Origin: Candidatus Caldilinea saccharophila
GTDB taxonomy: Bacteria > Chloroflexota > Anaerolineae > Caldilineales > Caldilineaceae
Assembly: GCA_016710365.1 (NCBI GenBank)
Contig: JADJVW010000029.1
Coordinates: 1 to 64,000 of the forward strand
Direction of reading: 5' to 3'
DNA length: 64,000 nucleotides
Positions 29,559 through 38,175 of the stretch are shown here, one piece after another. The stretch's first letter is position 1. Each line of letters starts with the position of its first letter. Both the position numbers and the translations under genes were made by a program. A model generated the notes under the pieces. That model was not told the DNA's origin. It did not search any database and saw nothing but the letters and a program-made list of their open reading frames with translations.

Positions 29559-30573
29559 GATTGACCATCACCATCTTCTTGGCGTTGCGCTTGTCGTCGC
29601 GCTGCTGCACCATGGCCGCGGCGATCTCTTCCAGCGGAAAGCGGGCCGACAGCACAAGTTGCGGATCAAATTCCCCGCTGCGCAACAGGTCGAGCGCTGC
29701 CTGGGCGCGCGTGCCAGGGCTGGCCATCGAGGCGCGCAGTTGCTGTCGCCGGAAGTGAAACGTGTCGGCGTCGAAGCGAATCACCCCGTGCTTGTCCGAT
29801 GCAATGCCGATATAGCTGATGATGCAGCCGTTGGCGCCGATCTGCGCGGCCAGCGGAATCTCAGACGGCGGCGCGACGAGCAAAATCTTGTTGACGCCGC
29901 GGCGACCGAAATCCACCTTGCGCAGGTCTGTCTTGTCCACAAAGATCGGCTCGGCGCCGAGCGTTGCGGCCGCCTCCATGCGCGCGACGGAGTGCGAACG
30001 CCCCGCCATCCAGATGCGTTCGGCCTGCCGCCGCCGGCACTCCGGGATCGCCAACAGCCCCAACGGCCCAGGCCCGATGATCAGCACGCGGTCGCCAGGG
30101 CCGACCTCCGCCACGGCTGTCATATCGATGCTGACGGCCAGCGGCTCGGCCAGACACGCCACCACCGCGGGCAGTTCCCCCGCGGCGAAGACCTGTTGCT
30201 GCGGGGCGACCATGTAATCGGCAAAGCCCATGGACTTGCCCCAGTAACTTTGCACGTTCGTGCACTCCAGCGGAAAGCCGGCGCGGCAAAGCTCGCACTC
30301 GCCGCACGGCGCGCTGGAATCGAGCGCGACGTGGTCGCCCGGCTGGAAGCGCGTCACGCCGGCGCCCACTTGCGTCACCACGCCGCTGACCTCGTGGCCA
30401 AAGAGCGACCAGCGCTTCGCCGTCTTGCCGGCAATCGACAGATCGGTGCCACAGATCGAACACGCGGCAATCTGCAACTGCACTTCACCTGGCGCTGGAT
30501 CGGGTACACTGCGCTCGCGCAGTTCAAAGCGGTAGTGCGTTTTGACATAAGCAGCGCGGGTGACGAGCGACAT
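29539..30573 (-). CDS. Zinc-dependent medium-chain dehydrogenase
   Basis: A 344-residue member of the alcohol/sorbitol dehydrogenase family. Catalytic zinc ligands are Cys41 (in CSICGTD) and His60-Glu61 (FGHE). The structural zinc site is Cys90, Cys93, Cys96 and Cys104 (CGECELCRAGFPLEC). The nucleotide-binding glycines are GPGPLGLL. AGGAG precedes the start. It is convergent with the transport/methyltransfer operon. The likely role is NAD(P)-dependent oxidation of a polyol or sugar. The exact substrate cannot be read from sequence. Confidence 0.9.
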   Translation of the reverse strand: MSLVTRAAYVKTHYRFELRERSVPDPAPGEVQLQIAACSICGTDLSIAGKTAKRWSLFGHEVSGVVTQVGAGVTRFQPGDHVALDSSAPCGECELCRAGFPLECTNVQSYWGKSMGFADYMVAPQQQVFAAGELPAVVACLAEPLAVSIDMTAVAEVGPGDRVLIIGPGPLGLLAIPECRRRQAERIWMAGRSHSVARMEAAATLGAEPIFVDKTDLRKVDFGRRGVNKILLVAPPSEIPLAAQIGANGCIISYIGIASDKHGVIRFDADTFHFRRQQLRASMASPGTRAQAALDLLRSGEFDPQLVLSARFPLEEIAAAMVQQRDDKRNAKKMVMVNPACAWQ

Positions 30574-30611
30574 AAGTTTCTCCTATTGATGAGGTGCATC
30601 TAAGCTGTGTT

Positions 30612-31721
30612 TTAACCGATTTCCGCTAACAGCGCCGCCAATCGCGCCTTGACCGTCGCATAGGAGAAGTGTTCCTCCACCAGACGCCGGCCCTCTTGTG
30701 ACAGCCGCAGCCAGCGTGCGTCGTCGCGAGTTAGCTCCACGACGGCCTCCACAAACGCGGTCGGGGTGGCGGCGATGCGCGCGTGCTCGCCATCAACTGC
30801 AAAGGTTCCCTCCGCGGCGACCGGCGTCATTACCACGGGCAGGCCATAGCCCATCGCCTCCAGCACCTTGCCTTTGACGCCGGCGCCAAAGCGCAGCGGT
30901 GCAATCGTCACGCGGCTGGCCGCGTAGAGCGGCGCCAGGTCGGGTGCGTGGCCGGTAATCAACACGTCGGGTGCGGCCAGTGCAGCGACCTCCGCCACGG
31001 GCAGGCCGACGAAACGCACGACCGCGCCGGGTAGCTGCGCCCGCACCCGCGGCCAGATGTCGGCGACGAAATGCTGGGCCGCGTCGCGGTTGGGCATGTG
31101 GACATAATTGCCGACAAAGAGCAGATCACGCCGGCCCTCCGGGGTAAACGGGCCAGGCATCACCTCATGCACATTAGAAATAATGCGCACGTGCGCCTCC
31201 GGGCAGAGACGGGCGAGCAGATTGGCTTCCTCCGGCGTGACCACCAGGGTAAAGTCCGCCGCCGCGGCCAGGGCAAGCTGGCTCGCCTGCACCGCGCGCG
31301 CCTGCTGGGCAAGCCTTTCGCTGCGCCGCAGGTTGGCTGCGCGCATCATGCTGACAAAGGTCAGTTCAATAGTATCGAAGATCAGGGTGGCATGGGGCGC
31401 GGCGCGGCGGAGTTGCGCCACGAAGTCAGAGGTCCCCGGCACAACGGCAAGTAAAATCAGGTCGAGTTCGGCGCCGTGCGCGGCCAGATAATCGAGCGGC
31501 GCGGCTGGGCCAGCGGCCTCAATGCCATGCGCGGCGAGCAACGCCTTCGCCTCCTGGACGCGCACATCATAGGCAGGGTGAAAGGCGCGCCCGGCCGAGA
31601 GATTGGTCACCTCCCAACCAAGCTCGCGCAGCATCTGCATCACGCGCAGCACGCGCCGCGAGCCGCCGTCCAGATCCGGCAGCGGGTGCGTGTGAGTGAT
31701 GACGAGAGCGCGTCGCGACAT
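30612..31721 (-). CDS. Group 1 (GT4-like) glycosyltransferase
   Basis: A 369-residue GT-B enzyme. The N-terminus VITHTHPLPDLDGGSRRVL is the usual acceptor-side start. The C-terminal donor site reads RFGAGVKGKVLEAMGYGLPVV with the family Glu, then TPVAAEG. I start it at MSRRALVITHTH (31721) rather than at 31757. Nucleotide-sugar donor and acceptor are unknown; no polysaccharide cluster surrounds it. Confidence 0.88.
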   Translation of the reverse strand: MSRRALVITHTHPLPDLDGGSRRVLRVMQMLRELGWEVTNLSAGRAFHPAYDVRVQEAKALLAAHGIEAAGPAAPLDYLAAHGAELDLILLAVVPGTSDFVAQLRRAAPHATLIFDTIELTFVSMMRAANLRRSERLAQQARAVQASQLALAAAADFTLVVTPEEANLLARLCPEAHVRIISNVHEVMPGPFTPEGRRDLLFVGNYVHMPNRDAAQHFVADIWPRVRAQLPGAVVRFVGLPVAEVAALAAPDVLITGHAPDLAPLYAASRVTIAPLRFGAGVKGKVLEAMGYGLPVVMTPVAAEGTFAVDGEHARIAATPTAFVEAVVELTRDDARWLRLSQEGRRLVEEHFSYATVKARLAALLAEIG

Positions 31722-31854
31722 GGCAGAGTGGTGCGTTGGGCGGTTGGGTAATCGCAAAAAGTGAAGGGGATTCTACCACGGAACGCAAACGTAGCCTATC
31801 CAGCAGCCGCGCCCAAAACCTCCGCGCCAACTGCAACACATCCGCGAAGACCTC

Positions 31855-32495
31855 GCAGGTCGGGCTATCAGCCCGACGGAGCCGCGTCAACGCTCTGAAT
31901 GGCATCAACCAGCATCTGCGGAGACCTCGTAGGTCGGGCTATCAGCCCGACGGAGCCGCGTCAACGTTCCGGATGGCATCAACCAGCATCTGCGGAGACC
32001 TCGTAGGTCGGGCTATCAGCCCGACAGGGCAACATCAACGCTTCGGATGGCATCAACCAATGGGATCCCGTAGGTCGGGCTATCAGCCCGACGGAGCCGC
32101 GTCAACGCTCTGAATGGCATCAACCAGCATCTGCGGAGACCTCGTAGGTCGGGCTATCAGCCCGACGGAGCCGCGTCAACGTTCCGGATGGCATCAACCA
32201 GCATCTGCGGAGACCTCGTAGGTCGGGCTATCAGCCCGACAGGGCAACATCAACGCTTCGGATGGCATCAACCAATGGGATCCGTAGGTCGGGCTATCAG
32301 CCCGACGGAGCCGCGTCAACGCTCTGAATGGCATCAACCAGCATCTGCGGAGACCTCGTAGGTCGGGCTATCAGCCCGACGGAGCCGCGTCAACGCTCCG
32401 GATGGCATCAACACAGCAGCAGGTCGGGCCGACGGAGGGTGACAACGCTTGGCAAGGTGATGGAAGCACCGTCGGGCTGGTAGCCCGACCTACGA
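31855..32495. repeat. Palindromic repeat array with higher-order A-B-C period
   Basis: Eight copies of a 19-base hairpin (GTCGGGCTATCAGCCCGAC) begin at 31859, 31933, 32007, 32074, 32148, 32222, 32288 and 32362 (spacing 74 or 66-67). A degraded copy lies near 32422 and an inverted copy at 32471-32489. The linkers are of three kinds repeated in order A-B-C-A-B-C-A-A', giving a second-order period of about 215. The linkers repeat, so this is not a CRISPR array. It fills most of the 898-base gap between the glycosyltransferase and Dam genes, and I see no gene in it. Confidence 0.9.
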
Positions 32496-32619
32496 GCTGA
32501 ACCTTTGAGACGCATCCGCAGACCACAATAAGCTTGTAGAAAGCCCTGCCTCCGGCTAGACTGGGGAACGTCTGCTCCGCCCGCCGCGTCTCATCGCGGC
32601 AAGCTTGTGTAGGAGAGCA

Positions 32620-33459
32620 ATGAGACCTTTTCTGAAATGGGCGGGCGGCAAGGCCCGCATTGTTGAGCGCATCAAGGCTGTGCTTCCGGCAGGCGAACGC
32701 CTGGTTGAGCCTTTTGTGGGCTCCGGCGCGCTCTTCCTGAACGTGGAGTTTGCTCGCTATTTGTTGGCCGATGCCAACCGCGATCTGATCCACTGCTACC
32801 AGCAGTTGCAGCGCGAGGGCATGGCTTTTGTCGAGCGCTGCGCCGCCTGTTTTGTGCCTGCCAACAATCAGCCGGACGCCTACTACGCGTTGCGCGCGCG
32901 TTTCAACTCTACCGATGAACGGGCCGAAAAAGCAGCGCTCTTTGTCTATTTGAACCGTCACGGCTACAACGGCCTGTGTCGCTACAATGGATCGGGCGGC
33001 TTCAACGTGCCCTTTGGCCGCTACGCCAGGCCCTATTTCCCGCGCGAAGAGATGCGCTATTTCTGGCAAAAGGCCGCGCGCTGCGAGTTTGTCGTGGCGG
33101 ATTTTGAGCGCACGCTGTGGGCAGCGATGGCCGGCGATGTCGTCTATTGCGACCCGCCCTACGTGCCACTATCGGCCACCGCGAGCTTCACCAGCTACAG
33201 CGCAGATGGTTTTAATCTTGAGCGCCAACGACAACTGGCGCTTGAGGCGGAAACGTTGGCGCACCGTGGTGTTCCAGTCGTGATTTCCAACCACAACCTG
33301 CCCTTCACGCGAGAAATCTACGCTGCGGCGGATGAGTTCGTTTTTTTTGAGGTGCAGCGTCATATCAGTTGTGACGGCGCCAGACGCATCGCGGCCGCGG
33401 GGCTGCTTGCCGTGTTCAGCGCCAAGCAAAAGATAGCAGGTATCTATTCAGCCAGATAA
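32620..33459 (+). CDS. dam: DNA adenine methylase (Dam family)
   Basis: A 279-residue Dam/D12-class N6-adenine methyltransferase. SAM-binding FLKWAGGKARI is at the N-terminus, PFVGSGALFLNV is next, and the catalytic DPPY is in VVYCDPPYVPLSATASF. NRHGYNGLCRYN and ISNHNLPFTREIY are family patterns. AGGAGA precedes ATG 32620. It most likely methylates A in GATC or a related site. No cognate restriction enzyme is adjacent, so it may be solitary or a remnant of a modification system. Confidence 0.92.
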   Translation: MRPFLKWAGGKARIVERIKAVLPAGERLVEPFVGSGALFLNVEFARYLLADANRDLIHCYQQLQREGMAFVERCAACFVPANNQPDAYYALRARFNSTDERAEKAALFVYLNRHGYNGLCRYNGSGGFNVPFGRYARPYFPREEMRYFWQKAARCEFVVADFERTLWAAMAGDVVYCDPPYVPLSATASFTSYSADGFNLERQRQLALEAETLAHRGVPVVISNHNLPFTREIYAAADEFVFFEVQRHISCDGARRIAAAGLLAVFSAKQKIAGIYSAR

Positions 33460-33464
33460 AAATA

Positions 33465-33543
33465 GCACGCGGATGAGGCGGATCGGGCGGATTTTTGCTG
33501 ATCTGATCCGCAACTATCTGCCTGATCCGCGTTATCCGCGTGC
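33465..33543. repeat. GCGGAT-type dyad between convergent genes
   Basis: Arms of 20 bases (33465-33484 and 33524-33543, GCACGCGGATGAGGCGGATC and its near complement) differ at about three positions. It lies between the convergent dam and chrA genes. A sister element sits at 41291-41373. It may act as a bidirectional transcription stop, although no T-run is present. Confidence 0.6.
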
Positions 33544-33601
33544 CATTGGTTGCACGATGCTTGTCCCGCTTGAATCGTTACGATAGCAGGGTGGCCTTGC
33601 C

Positions 33602-34745
33602 TTACCACAGCCACATCCCAGCCGCCAACCCGATAACCCCGCCCGCCAGCACCAGCCACGCCGAGTTGATCTTGAAGCGAAAGAGCACAAGCGCGGCGCC
33701 GATCGCCAGCAGCGCGGTCAGCCAGTCGAAGATGGCGGCGCGGCCAAGCTGCCAGGTGACGCCCGCCATCAAGCCCAGTGCGGCCACGTTGACGCCGTCG
33801 AGCAGCGCCGCGCTCCATGGCGAGCGGCGCATCGCCGGCACCATGCGGTTGAGCACGGCCACAAAGCAGAAGGCGGGCAGGAAGATGCCCACCGTCGCCA
33901 CGATGGCGCCCGGCAGCCCGGCCACGAGGTAGCCGACAAAGGTCGCGGTCGTAAAGACCGGCCTGGCGTAAACTGCCCGATCGCCTGCGTCGGGCAGTTG
34001 CTGGTCGGTCAGCCAGCCCAGATTGACCACCAGATCGTTGCGCAGAAAGGCAAGCAGCACATAGCCGCTGCCACCGTGAGGCAACGCCGATCTTGAGGAA
34101 GACAAGGAAGAGCTGCGTCAGGCTGATCGCGGCGGCCTGCTCCACCGCAGCGGTGAGAGCGCCGAGGCTCAGCAGCGGCAGCAGCGCGGCCTGCCCTGCC
34201 AAGCCGCGCCGCGCCATCGTGACCACGGCGACCAGCGCGCCTATCCCGAAGAGCAGCACCAGTTCGTTGACGCCCAGCAGATAGAGCGCAAAGACGGCGA
34301 TCCCAGCAGTCGCCAGCAACGGGCCATGCACTGCCTTCTGGCCGAGGCGGATCAGCGCCTGCAGCACGATGGCGATGATCACCGGCTTGATGCCGTAGAG
34401 CAGCGCGCTGGCCTGCGGCGTCGCGCCATACTCGACATACGCCCAGGCCAGCGCCAGCACGATCAGCACTGCGGGCAGGATGAAACCCGCGCCGGCGACG
34501 ATCAGCCCGCGCCAGCCCGCGCGCACCGAGCCGATGTGGAGCGCCATCTCCGTCGAGTTCGGACCGGGCACGAGGTTGACGGCGCCGATCATGTCGAGAA
34601 AGTGCTGCTCGTCGAGCCACTGGCGGCGCACGACCACCTCGTCGTGCATCATGGCGATGTGCGCGGCCGGCCCGCCAAACGCGGTAAAGCCGAGGCGGGT
34701 GAAGAGTTTGGCGAGTTCGGTCAGGCGCTGGTTGGTTTCGGTCAC
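33602..34745 (-). CDS. chrA: Chromate transporter family protein (ChrA), frameshifted
   Basis: A two-half CHR-family membrane protein of about 381 residues. The first half has LGFTAFGGPAAHIAMM and GAVNLVPGPNSTEMALHIG; the second has GSGYVLLAFLRNDLVV and the matching PVFTTATFVGYLVAGLPGA. The halves lie in different frames: the shift is at about 34075-34092, a +1 or -2 event between FLKIG and GSGYVLL. A continuation in the first frame to 33444 is spurious. ChrA proteins export chromate, but many homologues have no tested substrate. No ChrB regulator is nearby. Confidence 0.85.
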
Positions 34746-34807
34746 GATCGCTCCGTAAAATTACCCATTCTGCTTGTGGGTGTACTTCAAGTTGGGGGGT
34801 GCAAGTT

Positions 34808-34870
34808 ACGTCCCCGGCACGGCGCAACATAGGTTATCCCGGGAAACACAGTGCGCCGTGCCGGGGACGT
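34808..34870. repeat. Perfect 19-base inverted repeat
   Basis: Arms 34808-34826 (ACGTCCCCGGCACGGCGCA) and 34852-34870 match exactly, with a 25-base loop. It lies in the 247-base gap between the divergent chrA and HTH genes. A single arm-like copy (ACGTGCCGGGGACG) recurs near 37743. REP-like. Confidence 0.7.
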
Positions 34871-34942
34871 TTGTCTGCTCCGAACCTGAATCTACGCCCT
34901 GCTGATCGCACATGATTAAGATATAGGTAAGATATGATAGGC

Positions 34943-34948
34943 TATAAT
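34943..34948 (+). promoter_or_regulatory. Possible -10 box (TATAAT)
   Basis: A perfect TATAAT lies 44 bases upstream of the HTH gene, with AT-rich DNA before it but no clear -35 at 17-18 bases. It could drive the HTH and CHAT-FGE genes together. Confidence 0.35.
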
Positions 34949-34992
34949 CCAAAACTGGACGAGTTGCTTGCCGCCTATAGGGTTATCATCCC

Positions 34993-35430
34993 ATGAAAAT
35001 TCGGCCCATCCGTAACGAGCATGACTATCGCGCTGCTTTGCAAGCGATCGAACATCTCATGGATGCCGCGCCAGGTTCCCCGCAAGAGGAAAAACTCGAT
35101 GTCCTGGCGACGCTTGTCAAGGTCTACGAAGAAGAACGCTATCCGATGGACAGGCCATCGCCCATTGCTGCGCTGGAGTACTACCTGGAAAGTCGTGGTT
35201 TAACGTACAAAGCGCTGGAGCCCTTTATCGGTCCACCCAATCGGGTGTCAGAAATCATGCATCGCCGCCGCCGGTTGACGCTTGCCATGGTGCGCCGGCT
35301 CGAAACCGGCGCCGGCATTCCAGCCTCCGTCCTGATCCAGCCGTATCCGCTGGCGACGCGTGCCGAGCGCGGCAAACGCGGCGCAGCCAAAAACGCCAAA
35401 CAAGCGACGCCCAAAGCTGCGGCGCGCTGA
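34993..35430 (+). CDS. HTH (HigA-like) DNA-binding protein
   Basis: A 145-residue protein. The central part EYYLESRGLTYKALEPFIG followed by RVSEIMHRRRRLTLAMVRRL fits the Cro/C1-type HTH of HigA-like antitoxins, and the N-terminal EHDYRAALQAIEHLM is common in that group. The C-terminus is a Lys/Ala-rich tail (KRGAAKNAKQATPKAAAR). No RelE-type toxin is adjacent. Instead, the CHAT-FGE gene follows after 28 bases on the same strand. It may be an autoregulator or antitoxin-like brake on that gene. Confidence 0.75.
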   Translation: MKIRPIRNEHDYRAALQAIEHLMDAAPGSPQEEKLDVLATLVKVYEEERYPMDRPSPIAALEYYLESRGLTYKALEPFIGPPNRVSEIMHRRRRLTLAMVRRLETGAGIPASVLIQPYPLATRAERGKRGAAKNAKQATPKAAAR

Positions 35431-35458
35431 TTGCTCGATCTACAGGTGAAGGCCACCG

Positions 35459-37627
35459 ATGCACCACGATCTTGACGTCGACGTCATCCTCATCCACACC
35501 GGCGAGTATCGCGTCCACCTGCGCCATCCATTTGCCGGCGAAGCGGCGCGTACGGTGCGCTGGCCGTGGAGTGAGCTTGAACTGGAAAACCGCCTCAAGG
35601 ATTTGCAGATCGCCCTGCTGCGCGCCGGCGGACGGCGGCGCAAGGCGCTCTCACCCGAAGAGGAAACCGTGCAGCGTTTCGGCCGCGAACTGTTTGCCCT
35701 GCTCTTTGACGGCGAGACGCTCGCCCACTATCGGCGCAGCATCGACCTGGCCGGCGATGCCCACGCTGACCTGCGCATCCGTCTGCATCTTGACGACCCG
35801 GCGCTGGCCGCGCTGCCCTGGGAATTTCTCTATGACGCCACGCACGGCGACTATCTCTGCCTCTCGACGCGCACGCCAATTGTGCGCTACCTGGATGTGG
35901 GGCGGCTGGTGGCGCCGCTGACCGTGACCGCGCCGCTGCGCGTGCTCGGCGTGATCGCCAGTCCCTCCGACCTGGAGCCGCTCGACGTCGAGGCGGAGAA
36001 AGCGCGCGTCGAGCAGGCATTGGCCAACCTGATCGACGCCGGCATGGTGGAGTTGGTCTGGATGCGCGGGCAGACGTGGCGCGACCTGTTGCGTTCGATG
36101 CGCGCTGGCCCCTGGCATGTCGTCCATTTTATCGGCCACGGCGGTTTCGACCCGCATCGCGATGAAGGGTTGATCTGCTTTGCTGACGACGCCGGCCAGA
36201 CGCGCGCGATGGCGGCGAGTGATGTCGCGCTGCTGCTAGCCGACCACCATGACCTGCGCCTCGTCCTGCTCAACGCCTGTGAGAGCGCCCGCGCCGGCGC
36301 GCTCGACATCTTTTCCAGCACCGCCACCGCGCTGGTGCGCCGCGGCCTGCCCGCGGTGATCGCCATGCAGTACGAGATCACCGACCGCGCGGCCATCGAG
36401 TTTGCGCGCAGCCTCTACGAGGCGCTGGCCGAGGGCATGTCCATTGACGGCGCGGTGAGCGAAGCGCGCAAGGCGGTCAAGCTCGACGCGCCGTACAGCA
36501 TGGAATGGGGCACGCCGGTGCTGCATCTGCGCGCGGCGGACGGAAGGTTGTTCGAGATTGAGACGCCAAAGCCCGCGTTGCCACCGGCCACACCCGCGCT
36601 GCCGCCCGCTGCACCATCAGCCCAGCCTGCCGCACATGCTGCACAAACCCGCACACCGCCCGCTTCACAGTCCGTGCAGACGCCGCCTGCAGCGGCCAAA
36701 GCGCCGGCGGTTGTGAAACGCAGCCTTGACCCCGAGGTCGCACGGGCGCTGGCGATCCTGACCGATTGGGAGCACTATCCGCCCGAAGAACGCTTGAAAG
36801 CCGGTGACTTTCTGGGCGCCGCGCCAGGCCGCGACCCGCGCCCGGGCGTCGGGCTGCGCACGGACGGCCTGCCCGACATCGACTGGGTGGAGATTCCAGA
36901 ATGCGACGCCAATGGCCGCCGCGAATTTATCTACCAGAAGAACGAGCGCCGCACGGAGCCGACCTTCTGGATCGCTCGCTACCCGATCACCTATGAACAA
37001 TTTCAGGTCTTTGTCGATGCGCGTGACGGTTTCCAGAACAAGGCATGGCGCGAGGGACTGGCGTCGTTTCCTGATCTGCCGCAGCAGTACTTCAAGGTGT
37101 GGAACCGGCCGCGCGAGCGGGTGTACTGGGTTCACGCCGTGGCCTTTGGTCGCTGGCTGACCGCCAGGGCGCAGCAGACGCCCGACCTGCTGCCGCAGGC
37201 GCTGCGCAAGGGCAAAGGGGGGCGCATCACGCTGCCGACCGAATGGCAGTGGGCGAAGGCGGCGCGCGGGTGGGACGACCGCCGCTATCCGTGGGGCGCT
37301 GAGTATCGCACCGGCTACGCCAATGTCGACGAGACGGAGAAAAAGGACGGCCCACACACCTTGCAGCAGACCTCCGCGGTCGGCATGTACCCACAGGGTG
37401 CGTCGCCCTTTGACGTGCTCGACCTCAGCGGCAACGTGTGGGAATACTGCCTGAATGAATACAGCAAGCCGCAGAATGTCCAGGAAAGCGGCCAAGCACG
37501 GCGCGCCGTGCTTGGCGGGTCGTGGTACAGTAGTGCGGGCGGTGCGTCCGTGGCGGCCCGGCTCGACGTCGTCGGCAGCTTCGACGGCTTCGGCGGCTTC
37601 CGGGTGGTCTGTGCGGCGTCCCCATAG
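35459..37627 (+). CDS. CHAT caspase-like protease fused to FGE-sulfatase-like domain
   Basis: A 722-residue protein. Residues about 80-370 form a CHAT protease (clan CD, caspase-like): His227 in VHFIGHGGFD and Cys274 in VLLNACES are the catalytic pair and both are intact. A Pro/Ala/Gln-rich linker (about 365-425) leads to a formylglycine-enzyme/SUMF1-like domain (about 455-722) with WIARYPITYEQFQVFV, LPTEWQWAKAARG, YPWG, DLSGNVWEYC and a C-terminal GGSW...GFRVV. In such fusions the C-terminal fold often serves as a ligand-binding C-type-lectin-like scaffold rather than an enzyme. CHAT proteases cleave host proteins on activation, as in programmed-death and defence systems. AGGTGAAGG precedes the ATG. 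It is in an operon with the HTH protein; a hairpin terminator follows. Confidence 0.88.
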   Translation: MHHDLDVDVILIHTGEYRVHLRHPFAGEAARTVRWPWSELELENRLKDLQIALLRAGGRRRKALSPEEETVQRFGRELFALLFDGETLAHYRRSIDLAGDAHADLRIRLHLDDPALAALPWEFLYDATHGDYLCLSTRTPIVRYLDVGRLVAPLTVTAPLRVLGVIASPSDLEPLDVEAEKARVEQALANLIDAGMVELVWMRGQTWRDLLRSMRAGPWHVVHFIGHGGFDPHRDEGLICFADDAGQTRAMAASDVALLLADHHDLRLVLLNACESARAGALDIFSSTATALVRRGLPAVIAMQYEITDRAAIEFARSLYEALAEGMSIDGAVSEARKAVKLDAPYSMEWGTPVLHLRAADGRLFEIETPKPALPPATPALPPAAPSAQPAAHAAQTRTPPASQSVQTPPAAAKAPAVVKRSLDPEVARALAILTDWEHYPPEERLKAGDFLGAAPGRDPRPGVGLRTDGLPDIDWVEIPECDANGRREFIYQKNERRTEPTFWIARYPITYEQFQVFVDARDGFQNKAWREGLASFPDLPQQYFKVWNRPRERVYWVHAVAFGRWLTARAQQTPDLLPQALRKGKGGRITLPTEWQWAKAARGWDDRRYPWGAEYRTGYANVDETEKKDGPHTLQQTSAVGMYPQGASPFDVLDLSGNVWEYCLNEYSKPQNVQESGQARRAVLGGSWYSSAGGASVAARLDVVGSFDGFGGFRVVCAASP
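37526..37591 (+). other. Candidate DGR-type variable region in the CHAT-FGE gene
   Basis: Codons 690-711, between GGSW and GFRVV, correspond to the place where DGRs write A-to-N mutations in FGE/C-lectin targets. The codons include TAC, AGT, AGT, GGC and GGT, then ten consecutive NNC codons from CTC to TTC. All could derive from AAC or AAT by changes at the first two bases only. Adenine is nearly absent. No reverse transcriptase or template repeat is in the window, so the template would have to lie elsewhere. GC-rich third positions weaken the argument. Confidence 0.4.
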
Positions 37628-37709
37628 CTCTGCGCTCTGAAACGCTGGACTCTGATCTCTGGTGCTCTGTTTTTTTCTGATCCGGTGGGCGCCAGCCCGC
37701 CGGCGGGGT

Positions 37710-37739
37710 CCAGGGGCAGCGCCCCTGGCGAATTTTTTT
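37710..37739 (+). terminator. Intrinsic terminator after the CHAT-FGE gene
   Basis: An 8-base stem (CCAGGGGC with GCCCCTGG, 3-base loop) followed by CGAATTTTTTT, 83 bases downstream of the CHAT-FGE stop. Stem plus T7 is a standard Rho-independent terminator. Confidence 0.6.
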
Positions 37740-37847
37740 GGTTACGTGCCGGGGACGAGCTGAGCGGTTTCGCGCGCTTCGCACCGCCTGTTGAAACCGG
37801 CGTTTGGTAAGCGAAACCGGCTGCAGGCCGGTTGACGGGTGGCGTAG

Positions 37848-38095
37848 GTGCGGTTTGCAATCTATAGGCATCAGAACCACGCCACCGATTGAAATCGGCG
37901 TCTGGCAAGGGGAAACCCGGCTGAAGCCGGTTGGCGTCAGGCGCCTCGATGGCGCAGAACAGTGCGGTGAAACGCACCGAACCGGCGAGTGTCCCATCCG
38001 ACCAACCGGCTTCTAGCCGGGTTTATCTACCAGACGCCGATTTCAATCGGCGGTTTTGGGCGCTTAGCTTGATGCCTATGGGTTTGCAACCGCAC
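37848..38095. mobile_element. MITE-like element with ~90-base imperfect terminal inverted repeats
   Basis: The left arm (37848-37934) and right arm (38002-38095) are imperfect reverse complements: GTGCGGTTTGCAA against TTTGCAACCGCAC at the ends, GATTGAAATCGGCG against CGCCGATTTCAATC inside, and AAACCCGGCTGAAGCCGGTT against AACCGGCTTCTAGCCGGGTT next to the core. A roughly 67-base core lies between. No coding sequence. A further half-copy (CGAAACCGGCTGCAGGCCGG) lies just upstream at about 37812. It occupies most of the 548-base gap after the CHAT-FGE gene. Confidence 0.6.
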
Positions 38096-38175
38096 GCGCC
38101 TGTCCGAATCCTGGAACGTGCTGTGGTAGAATCCGTCTACACGCAGCCTGTGGGAGAAGAAAGGAGGAGCGCGTT

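Noticed and set aside
31855..32495. CRISPR array
   Set aside because: The short palindromic repeat is regular, but the intervening sequences are themselves repeated in A-B-C order, and there are no cas genes.
34934..34996. 20-codon ORF with ATGA overlap to the HTH gene
   Set aside because: The TATAAT at 34943 lies inside it, so the likely transcript would start after its ATG; no ribosome site.
37628..38175. DGR template repeat or reverse transcriptase downstream of CHAT-FGE
   Set aside because: No A-rich near-copy of 37512-37627 and no YxDD-type ORF; the interval contains only palindromic repeats.
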